Program-made: the position numbers and the translations under genes | Notes under the pieces: generated by a model | Database searches by the model: none | Seen by the model: the letters and a program-made list of their open reading frames with translations, nothing else | What the model was told of the DNA's origin: nothing | Shown here: piece by piece, positions 1 through 13,934 of the stretch | How positions within the stretch are numbered: the first letter of the stretch is position 1 | Layout: each line of letters starts with the position of its first letter | NCBI GenBank assembly: GCA_028023455.1 | Contig: JAQFVV010006454.1 | Span: forward strand, 1,347,001 to 1,411,000 | Direction: 5' to 3' | DNA length: 64,000 nucleotides | DNA from: Epiperipatus broadwayi | Taxonomy: Eukaryota > Onychophora > Udeonychophora > Euonychophora > Peripatidae

Positions 1-3000
1 TATAAGGTATTTCAACTCTAATATATTTTAATTGTGTTATGCAATATGAACAATACTGTGAAGATGATGATCTGAAATAATTAAAAAAAACTTTAAAGCT
101 ATGATCAAGAAGTTATGCTAGTAATTAAGGATTTTGCAAAATGTTGGGGGTAAAACTCATTTCCAAAACAGTATACTTCAATATCATGAATATTCTGACA
201 CATAAATTACATTTACAGTGTGTAATGTGGGCACAACATTGTTAGAGTTACATAAGAATCAATCACATAATGAGGATTCAAATATATGAACTTGGTAATC
301 AAACTTAAAAGTCAATTATTCAAAAAAAGAGATCATTTATGGAATGTAAAAATGAAGGTTAAGTTCATTTAAAATGTATGTTATTATTAGATAATATCAC
401 TGTGAACCTCATAAAAAAAGTAACTTCTCTTATTGTGATCTTTGTTAAAGTAGTTTTTATGTGTTTTTTTTATTGGTGTTTCATTCAATATATAGATCAG
501 AAACAAAGATCGATATCGGTAATAATTATGTTGTGTTGTGGTTATGGATTAAAATTAAAAAAACGTAAGAAGAATCTTTCAAAGGTAATACTTTTATTTA
601 TTTTTTAATACCGGTTTATTTTGAAGTGTTGAAGAGAATATATTAGTTGCAAGTGTCATTTAGTATAGTAAATAAACTAAAGTTGAAGGGTATATTTACA
701 ACAAGATTGGGGTTTAAACAAAATTTAAATCATCTTCTAGGTTATGGAAGAACTTTGTGGTGTTCAGTTGAAATATCAAAAACTGCTAGACTATAAGATA
801 AACATTACATCTGTAGTATCTTCTCTGGTCTTCAGATACTTACTGGCCATATTGAGTTATGATTATTATAGTATATATTATATGTGTGTATATATTTGCA
901 TATGATTATGATGGAAAGATATGTTCAAACTATATAATAGTCTATAAACATTCATATTTTATAAGAGACACTAAGTAGGGCAATATTTAACTTGTGTAAT
1001 CTATTTGGGGGAGTGGGATTTATTTATTTATATGCAAAAAACAATATAGTAGTTTTTTTTTTAGGATGTTAATCACTATGAAAAAACTTTTTAGCATCCA
1101 ACATAATTTTTTGAATTACATTGTGATAAAAAGTTTCAATGTGAATGCAAGTAATCGGACAAATAGAAATTAAAATTCTTCGAGGGTAAAATAATAACTG
1201 TATTTAAAAGTAACTTTTGTCTTTTAAATAAATTGATGGAAATTTTGATGTTCATTTTTTAGATGCAACTGATATCCAAGTAACATTTTTAATTACTTTT
1301 CAAAGCTAAAATTATCAATTTCGATTTTTAAAGTGCTCTTTTAAAAATTATGTTATGAACACCAGTAAATCTGTTCCTTTAAAAAGAAAAACCTTGATTG
1401 AATCTCTGACAATATTTATTTGAGTAATGATGACTTGATTAGAAAAAAAGATATGGCATTTTTTTGTTTAGTTAAATAATAAAATATATATGACATTTTA
1501 GAAACATTATCAGATAATAGTAACAGAATTTCAATAAGTGATAAAAAGACTAACGGGCAATTAGTGAAATAAACATTAATGTAGAAAAAGTTTAATTTAG
1601 TAATTAATATTTACTAACTTATGTGCTTTATTAATTATTGGTAGATAAAAAAGGGAAGCGATAAGATTATCAGTTTGACGATATCAATCAGGGTATATTT
1701 AATTAATTTTTTAGATGGGAATATTTTGGATGTAGCGTTGCAGCTAACCACTGTTTGGCCCTGTATTTATTTGTATGATAAAATACATTATATTTCATTC
1801 TAGTGTAATAACAATTTTAAGTAAGTTATTTGTATATATAGTTGATTTTATTAAATGTATTTTTTGAACATTGTACTCAAGTAACTTAAAGGTATTAAAA
1901 AAATTATTCAAACATATTCTGTAACTGAAAATATAACAAACGAATCTGGTTGATATAATATATTATTCTTCACAATGTTGGTTTTACAACTGTGAGGGAA
2001 CCGCTTTATTGGATTGGACAAGTAAATCAAATAAATGACATCAGACGTTTAAAAACTATTTTATAGTAAATTTTAGCGGAGACAAAGACTACTATTTACA
2101 TCATAGACAGATTGTGTCAAAGACTTACCTGCAATGTAATATCGATTGCTTTTTGAATGGAAGGATATGGATAAATAATTAGAAAATAGAAGAGAGAAGT
2201 GCAATTAGTCCGTTATTGAAGGTTTTCAGAAATAAAAATTTGCTGCAGAAAAAAATTAAAAGATTACAAATAAACTAAAGAATTAGTATATAATATACGT
2301 ATTCATATTTGTGGCTTATGGAATAGTTTATACAATCATTGTAAAATCATTTTTAATTTTTTATTCTTCTATCCCTCTCTTTATACCCTTCTTCCTACTT
2401 TCTTTATATATATAAAGTTAGGATGGACTGATTTAAAAATAAAAAAGTCTGATCATTAAAATTACCTACAAAAAATTTATTGCCAATTTTTATAAAATGT
2501 TTTGCTAAAATCATAATGACTATAACATTTATGCATTTTGCTACCAAACACTCTGAAATTAGATGTGTGGCCATTTTAAAGATAAGAAAGCCGGTTCAAT
2601 ATACTTTACTTACCTCGTGATTATCTATATCTTGATTAAGTTGAAGTTATTTCCAAAAGCAGTATAACATCTCCACCAGGTATTAAAACTTAATAAAGTT
2701 AGGAATATGTGTTTGTTTATTTTTACAAATTATGTACAACCTCATCTTAACAACCTATTTTATTCTTGAATCTCTCAGCTTCCAGTTAAAAATCTTAGTT
2801 ATTGATCCAGCTGACTTGTGTATAAACTACCTATATATAAAAGTCAACCCTTAGATTTGCTCATAAATATGAAGAGTTTCTATATCATGTTTTGTCAAAG
2901 TTTAGTTATATTTGTTTAAATTTTGAATGCTCATTAAGATTAAAGAGACTTTCATTAAGCATCAATTTATTATCAACTTTATTTTATGCATATATAGTTT

Positions 3001-4680
3001 CATCACGGAGCATTGCATTCAAACAGAACTAGAACTATGAGTAGATTTTTACCAATGATGTTTTTGTTGTTGTTGTACTTCTATATTGAAGATTTGTCTT
3101 CGTTAAAAGTTAAGAAATCCTCTAGAATGAGTATCTAGAATAGAAAATAAGTAGAAAAGATTAATACCAATAATAACATAACTGCATTCTTCCATATGCT
3201 TTCAAAAAAAGTTATCTTCATTCTGGCATAAAACTCTCCACCATAATTTTAAGGAATCAATGGACACCAGATGGTATAATAACTGAACTTGATATGGGGC
3301 CTGTGTTGTGCTATCCTATTTGATATAATTGCTCAAACTTACAGTAGATAGTTTTACAGTAAAATGAAGATAATTGAGAAAGTAATCTACATTACTGTAT
3401 TTAATTCATTCTATATTTTACAATGACAGTATATGACAATCTGTTGATATTTAAACTAAGATTCAGGTATGTGTTAATAGCAATAGACTTAATATAATTA
3501 TACTTGAAAGGCAATATATTGTTTTCATAAAATGATAATAGCATTTTAGTAATTAAAAAAATATATATCTACTATTTTTTAAATCTTAATGTTATTTTAC
3601 AAGGAGTTCTTGAGATCAAAAAAATAATCTTTGTCAGTGCCCATTACTTCATACTAATAATGTATAAATGTCTAGAAATTTGTTCCTGAAAGGATTTCTA
3701 AAAACTGAAAGGTAATATATTTTGTACATTAATGATTAACAGATTTAAATTTTTGGATGCATGGTATATTTTCATCAAGCATTTATGTTAATTAATAATT
3801 CAGAAGTTCATCTTTGACTTTAATTTATTGTCAAGTGAATATGAAAGTCTTTGGAGGAAAGTTTGTGATATTATAATCAACCACTTCAACTGGATTAATA
3901 GAGTTTAGTTGTTTAAGATATAAACCTAGTTCAACATTGGATATTAAATATTGCAGATTCATATTGAACTTTTCTGTCACTCATTATTTAATATTTATTA
4001 TATTACTCTCATTCTGGCTTTACCTGTATTTTAAATGATTGAGACAAAATTTTGCAATAGTGGGGATTTGTATTATCAATTTTAAAAAAATAAAATTAAT
4101 AAATAGTTTAGATCAGATTTTTTAAGATTCTCAAACAAAAGCTTTATATTAAGTGTTGTCATACTTTCTTTTCTAATTTTTGTTTTTCAATATATTTTGT
4201 TGTTTTTGATTCTATAATATTTCTCAATGAGTTTACAGAAAATTTGTAATTACTTTGCTGACATTTTTTGAATTTTCATTTTGGGCAATTATCTTTTGTA
4301 ACAAGAATAATTATGGGTTTTTATTGTCACATATAAGGGGTTTTTGTTTATTACTTTTAAAGTGATTCTTCTTTTTAAATCTCACTAGTACTCATTAATA
4401 GTAGATTTATTTCTTTTATCTGTAATTAGGGATTGTTTTTTATTATTAATTAATAACTTAGTCTCTACATGTATTTTCTCATTTATGATGACATCATTTA
4501 TATTTTATTTACATTATGTATTCTGTTCATTGATTTAATATTTTATTCATCTTAATGTCCAAGAATAATTTATTTGATTCTGAAACAGTTTTTAATGCAT
4601 CTTTTTATTACATTTCTAAACATGTCCTCAATTTCTATATTCTTCTTTCCATGTTTGCCTGTAAGGATTATGTCCTGTAC
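1..4680. other. Gene-free AT-rich DNA
   Basis: Reading frames here are short and show no recognisable domain; those of about 60-76 codons are expected by chance at this base composition. I see no RNA gene and no mobile-element ends. Confidence 0.6.
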
Positions 4681-4714
4681 ATGAGGAGTCAGATTGACTT
4701 TAAATCAACATGGG

Positions 4715-5046
4715 TGTGACAAGAATCTTGACCTCAAGGTGGTCTTTGAGCTTTCCATCATCAGATTTTCCAATTGGATGGATGGTTGAAGAGTTGAAGT
4801 ATGGAGTGGATTGAAACCTGTCCATTAAAGTATGAAGATTGGTTATCTAAATATATATCTGAGCACTTATTGCATATTTGTGTAGAAATGATAATCTGGA
4901 ACAACTGATGACTGCTGGTTTAGCATGAAATATGTATATTGGTGATTATTTATCTTTTCAACATATATGTGTTCAAGTGTATCAGTGTTATAAGAAAGTG
5001 TGGAGAGTGGTGAGTCGTGTGAGAGTCTGTGCTATACCCTATATAT
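4715..5046 (+). repeat. Dispersed repeat S1, copy a
   Basis: About 330 bp that recurs at 16941-17262 (minus), 28166-28245 (minus, partial) and 30528-30850 (plus). It runs from a CATCATCAGATTTTCC block near 4755, through GGATGGATGGTTGAAGAG and a hammerhead-like core at 4905-4930, to an end ending in ATACCCTA. No open reading frame is present. Being a non-coding repeat in several copies and both orientations, it is a non-autonomous element. The ribozyme-like core suggests a Penelope-associated or retrozyme origin rather than an ordinary SINE. Confidence 0.75.
4891..4949 (+). ncRNA. Hammerhead-like motif in S1a
   Basis: The core CTGATGA is at 4905-4911. Stem II is TGCT/AGCA around loop GGTTT, followed by GAA at 4927-4929. 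Stem III is ATA/TAT around TG, the cleavage-position base is A4938, and stem I is CAA/TTG plus an outer ATAATC (4891-4896) / GATTAT (4944-4949) pairing across an internal loop. The first stem II pair is a C.T mismatch. The three strands fall in hammerhead order, but activity is not shown. Confidence 0.6.
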
Positions 5047-7970
5047 TTCAGTTATAATTGCTAATGTTTTTGAAAAATCATATGACATTTCAGACAACCT
5101 AATAAGTTACAAAATGGCCTTATTTTTTGATCTACAGTAATGTCATCCAGCTTACAGTATATTTTATTTAAAAACATGAATTAAAATTTAGAAAATGTAT
5201 ATCGATTTTAGACAAATAAAAATTTATTTTCCATTAAAATTCTAACTGATATGAAATTGGAGTAAATTCCTCAAAACAATAAATATCTCAATATAGAGTG
5301 GTCTAATAGCACATTTAAATAGTATATGGCTTCAGAACTGGCAAGTCAGATGTCTCAGGTGCTTTCAAAAATGCTTCCTATTAAATGGCTTAATGCATTA
5401 ATAAAATTTTTGGTTTAATGAAAGTTAATTACATTCTGATTCTAGCAACAGAAGTGGAATTTTAATGGCTCCTGAAACAATCTTTTTCTGACATTTGAAA
5501 TTATTTTAGGTGATGTCTCAATTGCAGCTTACGAGCTTGAGCTGTAAAATGGAATCTCTACTATCTTTTATTGGAATCAGTGAAGTCTAAAGTGGAATTT
5601 TTATTATTGTTTGTGAATTTTTACCAGAAACAATGGATTTTATCTGTAGGCAGAAAACTTTTACTGTAGATTTTTGCTAGAATCTTCTCTTTTATATAAA
5701 AAAAATACATTTTTAAAGTTACAATCATATTGCTGTAGAGGATTAGAAGCCAATATTTTATTCTATTTTCAGCAAAAAGAATAAAATAATGGTGCTTCCA
5801 GAGCTGAATAGCTAATTAAGATGTATCAGAACAAGATAAGATTATTGTGAAAAGTCGGTGACCTTTTTGAGACATGGCATCATTAGTTTAAAGCAGTTTT
5901 ATACATTTGATTAAAAAAAGTACATGAGCTTTGCTTAAAGTTTTAAAGTAGTTAAACAATGCCGTAGTATATTCAAAAAATAGTGAGTGGACATCAGGAA
6001 TAGTAATGTGCCATTGTTTACCATCTCTTAACAGAATTTATTCTAAAAAAGATGAAATTGTCAGAAACAATAAAAATATTTAATATCGACCTCTAATAAA
6101 GAAAGAAATGTTATTTCAATTAATTTTTAAAATTTTTACTACTCTTAAATATTTAAAAACTATTTAACGATGGATTTTTTCTCTCCAGTAAATCTTTTAA
6201 ATATTTTTTTGCTATCAACCAAACATAAATATAATTTTTCAACTCAATTAATCTTACACAAATTATCATTCCAATTAATTTATTTTTTTATTGTTGTAAT
6301 TTTTCAAATCATTGACATCTTATCCCGATAATAAAAAATCTTTTCAAAATTTTTACTGAAACCATTCTGTTCCATTTTTTAGTCCATCTGTCATTCTTTA
6401 TTTTATAAACAAAGCTCCCTGGAACTATCATCTGATTGTAAATAGTTTTAAGTAGAGAAGTCTTGTAAACATGCTTCAGTGATTTGCTAAATATACTACT
6501 TAATTGTGCTTTTGTTTAAATGTATCTATTATGTATACATTTCTTTTTTATCTTAATAATACTGTAACAGTTTTCTAAAAGCTTATTTGAAAGTTTTGCA
6601 ATTCAAAAATTATTCACGTTAAATAGTCCACACGTTTTTAAAACTGTCTTAAGGATTTTTTTCTTCCTTTACTGTATTTGTTTTAAGAATTTGGCATCAT
6701 CCATTAATTTTAATCAAATCAATAGTGTAAGACGCTCATATTTAATTCAGTTGTATTTTGAACTTTTCTAATATAAAAACCCATCACCTGCAAATTGAAA
6801 TTTCCTTAGTATCCTACTTGATCATTAATTTTAATTCTTTCTTTTAGAACTTATCATAATAATAAAAGCTAAGAAAAGAAAAAGAAAACCTGTTTTAACA
6901 TAGTTGTAAATAATTTTTAAATATTCGTTTCCCTGTATCTTGATTCGTTTTCAACTCAAACTGAAACTGTATAAATACATACATTCACAATTCAAATAAG
7001 AAATGCTTTATAATAGCCACTTACTAAGTCAGTAAGTCAGTCAGAGATTATTTACTTTTTCTCGATCTCTGTATTTTATTCTTTGAAGAATCTTTGTGAC
7101 ACATTAACTGATGTAAATGACATTTTCAATTTTTTTTTCCTGATAATTTTTGTTTGAGTTTTCTGATTTTAACAATAAAAACATAAATCCTTTTTTTAAC
7201 TTTTATTTATCTTATATATTAAGAGTGTGTAAAAAATGACAAATCAATACACGATTTGTAACCTAAAATAAAATATTTTTTTTAAAAAAAGTGTTACTGC
7301 AGATATAATAGATAGAATTAATAAATTATTAAAATATGATTAACTCTTATGAAAGTAGCAGAAATAAATTAATCGGAGATAAACAATAAGTAATCTTGGC
7401 GTCAAAAATAATAATAGTAATCGTATTAGTAAGAATGTAGTAGTAATAAGAGTATCCTTTAATTATGTTCTGCTTGGCAAAATGCAGTAATAAAGTTGCG
7501 AAATCTAGAACTCAAAGTAGATAGATTGTAGTTCCAATTTTATCACTTCCGTTGCTTGAATATCTTATGAACTCCTGAGAAAAAACCATTTGATTATCTG
7601 TACTATAATTATAAGCAAATCTGTTAACGATAACTGGAAAAAAAATAATTTTAAATTGTAAATTAAAATGTAGATCTTAAAGTACATTAATAATATTAAA
7701 GTTTTCTAACTTTAAATATAAAGTTAACTTTTAATATTCTGAAATATATCAAAACAATCAAAGATATGTTCATTCTTTAAAGAAAAAGTTTTGTAAATAG
7801 TAATATCATAATTATATGTGTGTGGTTGTGTGTAATAGCTAGTAAGGTCATACGACAGAATAATCATGTGATAAATTTAGCTCTTCTATTTGCTTAGGAT
7901 GATCTGAGCTTTCTTCTTTTTTTTTACTAGATAAAAATTGTTCCTGAAATTTGTATCATTTCTCTTCAAA
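5047..7970. other. Gene-free AT-rich DNA
   Basis: I see no supported gene or element. The interval contains homopolymer runs and simple AT-rich sequence only. Confidence 0.55.
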
Positions 7971-8178
7971 TAATAACGTCAACGGCTAAAACCTTCGACA
8001 GAAAGGCCTTAAAAATGCTTACGTGACAGCCAATCAGATGCAATAATGACTGCATGTGGAACTGGCTTGTGTTCTTGAATTGAGAGTTCTACATGCAGTC
8101 ATTATTGCATCTGATTGGCTGTCACATAAGCATTTTTAAGGTACTTCTGTCAAAGGTTTTAGCCTTTCACATTATTAT
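7971..8178. repeat. Long inverted repeat (hairpin), arms about 85 bp
   Basis: The left arm (about 7971-8057) is the reverse complement of the right arm (about 8091-8178) with few mismatches, around a spacer of about 33 bp. Both arms contain GACAGCCAATCAGATGCAAT or its complement. It codes for nothing visible. It could be a foldback MITE or two head-to-head copies of a short repeat; I do not recognise the family. Confidence 0.8.
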
Positions 8179-8540
8179 TAGATCATCTGCTAGTGCTTAA
8201 TAAATTTGATATATATTTACATTTCTCTTCACAAATCTAGGACTGTTTTAAACATGTTGGCTATCACTATTTTGACTTATGGTTGTTAGTAATTCATATT
8301 TTTGGTTTAATATATGAAAGCCATTCATCAACTATAACCCTTTTTCAATAGCTAAATTATCCAAGACACCACTTTACACAAACATTAATTCTTACAAAAC
8401 CTATTTCAACATTTAGTTTGATAATATTAATATTTTGAAATATTGTAGTTTTCAAGATTTAAAAAGTATAGATTAGTTATATCACAGGATTCTTAATTAA
8501 TAATATTTTTTTATCTTTAAAGAAATATGTAATGTACCTA
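8179..8540. other. Gene-free spacer
   Basis: AT-rich DNA with nothing recognisable. Confidence 0.5.
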
Positions 8541-9300
8541 TTGGAATCATCATCATCAACAACAATTATCAATCCACTGCAGGATAAAGGTCTCTCCAAA
8601 TTTAATTCATCTTCTCCAATCTTTAGCTTCTCTTCTCCATATCACCCATGCACACTTTCTTATTTCATCCATCCATCTAATATGTGGTCTCTTTCTGGGT
8701 CTTTTACAATCGCTTGGAATCCAGTTTAAGATTTTAATTGTAGATTCTAGCAATATGTCTGGCCCAACTCCACTTCACTCTTTTAAATTTTTCAATTAGG
8801 TCAGTAACACCTGTTTGTTCTCATACCCATATATTGCATTTTCGATCTCTTCTTGTTACTCCCACTATGCATCTCTCCATTCTTTGAGTGGTCTGAAGTC
8901 TCTGTATTGCTGTTCTATTAAGTGTCCAAGTCTCAGATCCATAAGTAATAACTGGTAAAACACATTTATTAAAAATCTTCCTTTTCAAACACATAGGTAT
9001 ATTTCCTTTTAGTATCAAGTTATTTCTACCAAAAGCACTCCAACCAAGTTTAATTCTGTGATTAATTTTATCCATTATGTTTCCATTTGTATTAATAATC
9101 TGACCATGGTATTTGTAACTATTAACTTCTTCTAACTCATCATAATCAATCTTTATTTTCATATTCTATTGGAATAAGAATATTTAATTAGTTTTGGAAT
9201 AAATATAAACTATTAAATGTTTCTTCTGGAAACTTGTATTTGAAGTATATTATTTCTGACATTTTTTTTAATGTTTCATAAGTAAAAACTAGACTTGGTA
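8541..9300 (-). mobile_element. RTE-clade LINE, 5'-truncated 3' end
   Basis: Read on the minus strand, this is the C-terminal end of a non-LTR retrotransposon ORF (9162 down to 8821), then a 3' UTR, ending in a short GATGATGATT-type tail near 8545-8556. The UTR contains a CCACTGCAGGATAAAGGTC block of the kind seen at the 3' ends of many invertebrate RTE elements. The sequence upstream of the first methionine (to about 9300) still reads weakly as RT thumb. A second, more decayed copy lies at 27715-28800. The family assignment rests on recognised protein motifs, not on a search. Confidence 0.8.
8821..9162 (-). pseudogene. RTE LINE reverse transcriptase, C-terminal fragment
   Basis: A 113-codon open frame contains the signature of the region after the RT catalytic core: EEVNSYKYHGQIIN, then GWSAFGRNN, then CVLPVITYGSETWTLN, then QRMERCIVGVTRRDRKCN. 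These are standard landmarks of RTE-type LINE polyproteins near their C-terminus. The catalytic palm and the whole endonuclease domain are missing, so it is a 5'-truncated dead copy. The frame is open and the motifs are well kept, so it is younger than the copy at 27.7-28.8 kb. The apparent start codon is internal to the original ORF. Confidence 0.85.
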
Positions 9301-11590
9301 ATAAATAAATCACAATGCAAATTAAGATCATACTCAGTTTTTCAAATTTTTTAATGTCATTCTGACTGGCTTGTGGATTGTTTAATCCCTCCTAGTTACA
9401 TTTAATAAAATCTTCAATAAATAGAGACAACTGTGTTTTTTTCATCTTTTATTATTAGAGTATATTGCTCTCCAATCCCAAAAAAAAAAAAAAAAAATGT
9501 CTCCCTAAATACCAGATAACATTTCAATTTTATCAACTTCACTTTTTTTATTATTATTATTATCATCCTAATTCTTTATTGTTTCACTATAAAAAATTGG
9601 TTATTTTTTTTCACTCTTGCAGATTCTTTGTAAGTGAATGATATTTTGATACTTTGTGACTTATCAATAATCTGAATGTAGCAGTCTGCTTTGGTTAAAA
9701 AAAATTTACACAGAAAAAGAATTTTTTTGTTAGAAATTTGATACTCTCTAGTAAGATCTTATTTTATCTTATAATATTTACATTTCCAATTTTTTTCCAA
9801 AGTTTTATTCAATTTGTTGTATCACTCTAGTTCTACTAAAACTTATTGATAGACCATTTTAAGTTAATTTTGATCTGATCAGCCAGCATTGTCATACAAA
9901 AGTCAAATCTAATTTTTATTTAAACTTAATTACTTTACTCAACTAAAGAACTACAAATATTTATAAAATTAATAGTTTTAATTCACCTTAGGGCTATGAT
10001 TTTATTCACAATTAAAAAACAAATGTGTTACAAATTATTCAATAAGCAAATTCTATCATATATCTGATATAAATTCTATTACCATAAAACAATCTTTTAT
10101 ATTAATAAGATGTATATTTGATGAATAATGGAATAAATGTAAACATTAGTTCAATAATTCCAGGTTGAATAGGTAGTTTACTTCTCAAAAAGCATTACTT
10201 TATCAATAATTAACCTATAATAATTAATAAAACTGACCTCCTTTAAAATATATTCTATTAAAAACTCCATTTAATTTTTATGTTGATATTGTTGTTGAAA
10301 ACATTTTTAAATTAAATATTTTAAGATCACAAGATATTTCTGAGTTCTGTAAACATAACAAGCTTGAATGTTTTCTATATCTTTAAATAACTGGTGTTAG
10401 ATATAAAAAAACAATTGTAGTAAAGATTTTATGATTTTGAAGTTCCCAAATAAAATTAAAGGGGAAGTGCATTCTTTTTCTTTATACATAATCCTAAAGA
10501 ACAATTATATTTTTTGTAAGTGTGAGAATGAAATTAAATTTTTTTAAAATATATATGTGAACAATTAAATATTTTTAAGATAATGCATATTAACTATAAT
10601 CTTCAAATGTTGTTGTTAATCCCTGATCTCTTAGTCAAAAGCTACATTTTGTCTTTTTGAGACACAGATTTTCCAATAAATTCAAATAAATACATAGAAA
10701 TACTTAAAAATTAAATAAGGAATTTATTTCATACTTATTACATCATTCAAAGGTTGACTTGATGGTTTCTTTAATTTTTAGAGAGCAAAAACATGCTCTA
10801 ATACTGTTAAGCTATGAACTATGTTAAATGATATTTAGAATTTTAAAAGAGCAAAAAATATTTTTTCTTAATTATAAAAAATCGCTTTTTTAATTACGTT
10901 TGATAAAAAATAAGATGGATCTTTTTTATTTAAAAAACGTTAAGACTTTAAATATATATATATATATAATAAACAAAAGATTGAAATTAGCTGTACAATA
11001 TTCAAAATATCAATATATAAATAAAGAAAACGAATAAAAGTTATAATCAGCTAGACATAGCTGCCATTCTATAAAATGTTATTCAGGATCATAATCGTGC
11101 TTAAACTTGCTATAACTTTTAATAATTTTATTTATTTATTGGTATTTTGAAAATTTTAGTTATTTCTAGAGACCTTTATTTATAATATATTATTTGATCT
11201 GATTTATATATATTATTCCCACGTTTTTATACATACATAAATATTATATATATATGAATTTACTATAACAGAAGTTTATGGCTATTTCTTCACACATAAA
11301 TATATTTGTTATTACACATTGGTAGCCCTTATGTCATGGAAAAAAAGATGTCATTTATTGATGATAATAAACAGGACATTCTCTGGCTTCATGTGGAAGT
11401 CCAATTTTATATATTAAACATGAGAAATTTAAAATGTGAACTTAATGAAAATAGCTTTCAATTAAAATACACAGCCAATTTATATGACTAAGAAATAATA
11501 ATACAGTATGACTCCTTATTGATTATAAATGAAATTTTTAGGAGGCTGTTTTAGCAATATTGAGTAAAACTAGCTTTTACTTAAAGATGA
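9301..11590. other. Gene-free AT-rich DNA
   Basis: Contains a poly-A run near 9480-9497, a TTA microsatellite near 9548-9563 and a short (AT)n near 10953-10969. I see no gene. Confidence 0.55.
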
Positions 11591-12205
11591 GCATTTATTT
11601 TATAACGTCTTGCGTGCGATTATAATTACGATAGAATGACAGCCTGTTAAGCTAATTGCGCAGACACTGTGAGAATGTTATTAATAAATGAATACCTTCG
11701 AACAACCACATGATATAGTATTTGTATAAGAGTAAAAAGAAATCCCAAAAGGAATCCTCTTACCCTTACGACTCAAATGTTTATATATGAGCAAATCTGA
11801 AGTAGTTGTAACGAAGGCATGACTACATAATAGTCACTTTAAATTACTATATATAATGTCTGTATGAATGACACCAATGAAATTTTCTAGAATTTACTAA
11901 ACGCCACTCTAAACGAAACTAAATCATAAACATGAATAAGCATTTATTTTATAACGTCTTGCTTGCGATTATAATTACGATAGAATGACAGCCTGTTAAG
12001 CTAGTTGCGCAGACACTGTGAGAATGTTATTAATAAATGAATACCTTTGAACAACCACATGATATAGTATTTGTATAAGAGTAAAAAGGAATCTCTTATA
12101 CAAATACTATATCATGTGGTTGTTCGAAGGTATTCATTTATTAATAACATTTTCACAGCGTCTGCGCAATTAGCTTAACAGGCTGTCATTCTATCGTAAT
12201 TAAAG
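11591..12205. repeat. Repeat S5: two direct units plus one inverted unit
   Basis: A unit beginning GCATTTATTTTATAACGTCT occupies 11591 to about 11745 and recurs in direct orientation at about 11940-12095. It is then followed at once by its own partial reverse complement (12096-12205), forming a palindrome centred near 12094. The 190 bp between the direct units are not repeated elsewhere in the window. I see no ribozyme core and no coding sequence in it. The direct-then-inverted arrangement matches that of satellite A and S2. Confidence 0.8.
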
Positions 12206-13428
12206 ATGAGGTAAATAATTCTATGAAAGCCTCACAATTTAACTCCTAGGTTGATTGATTTCTCATTAATATTTAACACCTTCAAATCTATTATCCTTAT
12301 TTGAATTTTTCCCAATACAGTAATCTCAATTTTCAAGCATGAAGATGGTTTATAATGATCACATTTCTAAAAATATAGCATATGTACTGATTAAAAATAT
12401 ACTAGAGAATATATAAATAAAAAAAATATGGAAAATACAGCCTTTACAAAATATATGTTGAAATAGATTTAACAAAATTTAATCACTCTGAGTTTTTGGA
12501 ATACTATTTAACTTTTCTTTTAAATAAATTTATTATTAATTATTCAATTAATATGAGAGTTACTGTAATTCACTGTTTAGGCTAGACTGACATGTTATAC
12601 ATATTAATAAAATATTTAACATAAAATGTTATATTACTAAAGCCATAATTTATTTTAAAAAGTTATTTTTATATAAATGAATCAATAAATAATGAACTTT
12701 TCTAAACCTATAAATAGCTTTTGATATATAGTATACATGTAAAGGTATATTTCTTGAAATTTCTAGCTTGTTGAAAAATGACTTATTGGATCCATTTCAC
12801 AATCTTGAAACCTTGCATGGCTTAACATATAAGCATTCTCTTACCACTGCAATACATTTATATTATTTGACAACAATTGTTTTTTAAAAAGGCTTTAAAT
12901 TTATTTAAAAGGAAAACTATTATTGATGCTGACAGTGATTGTAATTCATCTCAACAACAGGAATATGTTTCAATTAGTTAATAGTATAAACTTTAATTGG
13001 CACAATAAGTAAGATTTTAATTCTAACTAAAGTAATTAAATGTCATCAGCAATCAATAATTAAAAAATAACCATGAAAGTATACTTATTCTGTGCAAATG
13101 GGAAAGTAAGCTTATCTTAAGTTGTTTATTATTAATTTTTAGTTAAAGTATGAAATATTTGTTTCTTAATATGTATATGTCATTTACATTTAGTTTTATA
13201 AGAATATATCACTTTTAAAAAAATGGCAAAATCTGATGTCAAACAAAAATCATCTACTGTTAATAACTTTCCTACTTTTTGTTTAGTTTTGTTTTTTCAT
13301 AATTAAAATTTAAATTTTTATATTTCAAATAATATTTTCATATTTGATCTTATCTTTTAATGAAGTTTGTCTTAAAAATATAGTTCTTTTAGAGAATAAT
13401 CTTTTAGTAAATTTATTTTGTCAGCACA
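12206..13428. other. Gene-free AT-rich DNA
   Basis: Nothing recognisable. Confidence 0.5.
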
Positions 13429-13680
13429 AAGGCAAAACTTTCCATACAATAACACCATTTCATTCAGTGCAAGCCAGAGTAATCACTGGTTACAGTAAGA
13501 TTTGTGCATAAAATCTCTATCTAGTGCCTGCTCATCCAATATCTCCAAACTGGAAACTAGACTGGAGATATTGGATGATTAGGCACTAGATAGGAATTTT
13601 ATGTACAAACCTTCCTGCATCCATTGATTATTCTGGCTTTCAGTTAGCAGTGCTACTTAGTTTTGCCACTGTGTAAACAG
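13429..13680. repeat. Repeat S4, head-to-head pair
   Basis: Two diverged copies of one unit (13429 to about 13548, and about 13556-13680 inverted) meet near 13550. Shared blocks include GTGCATAAAATCTCTATCTA, AGTGCCTGCTCATCCAATAT and their complements. Further copies are at 13935-14162 and 55060-55215. The ribozyme-like segment of the family is deleted down to GGAAACTAGACTGG at the junction. Confidence 0.75.
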
Positions 13681-13934
13681 CTTGTGTAAGCATAAAAAAT
13701 GGTTGTCATGTGATGTTTAGTAGTTATTTTGTTAGCTATTGAAATAAAGAGACTTTCATTTTGATTAACTATTTGTATTCATTTCTGATTATTGTTTTGT
13801 TTTTATTTTCAAAATTGGTATTTTATTTTTTAAAGTAATTTTATTTTGAAAATGTATGCCTTTAATGAATTTTTTTAAAAATCTACAGATAAAATAGGGA
13901 ATAAGTTTTTCATTAAAAAATATAAGAAAATAGA

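Noticed and set aside
8532-8729. 65-codon plus-strand frame
   Set aside because: It lies in the 3' UTR of the minus-strand RTE element, opposite to the coding strand.
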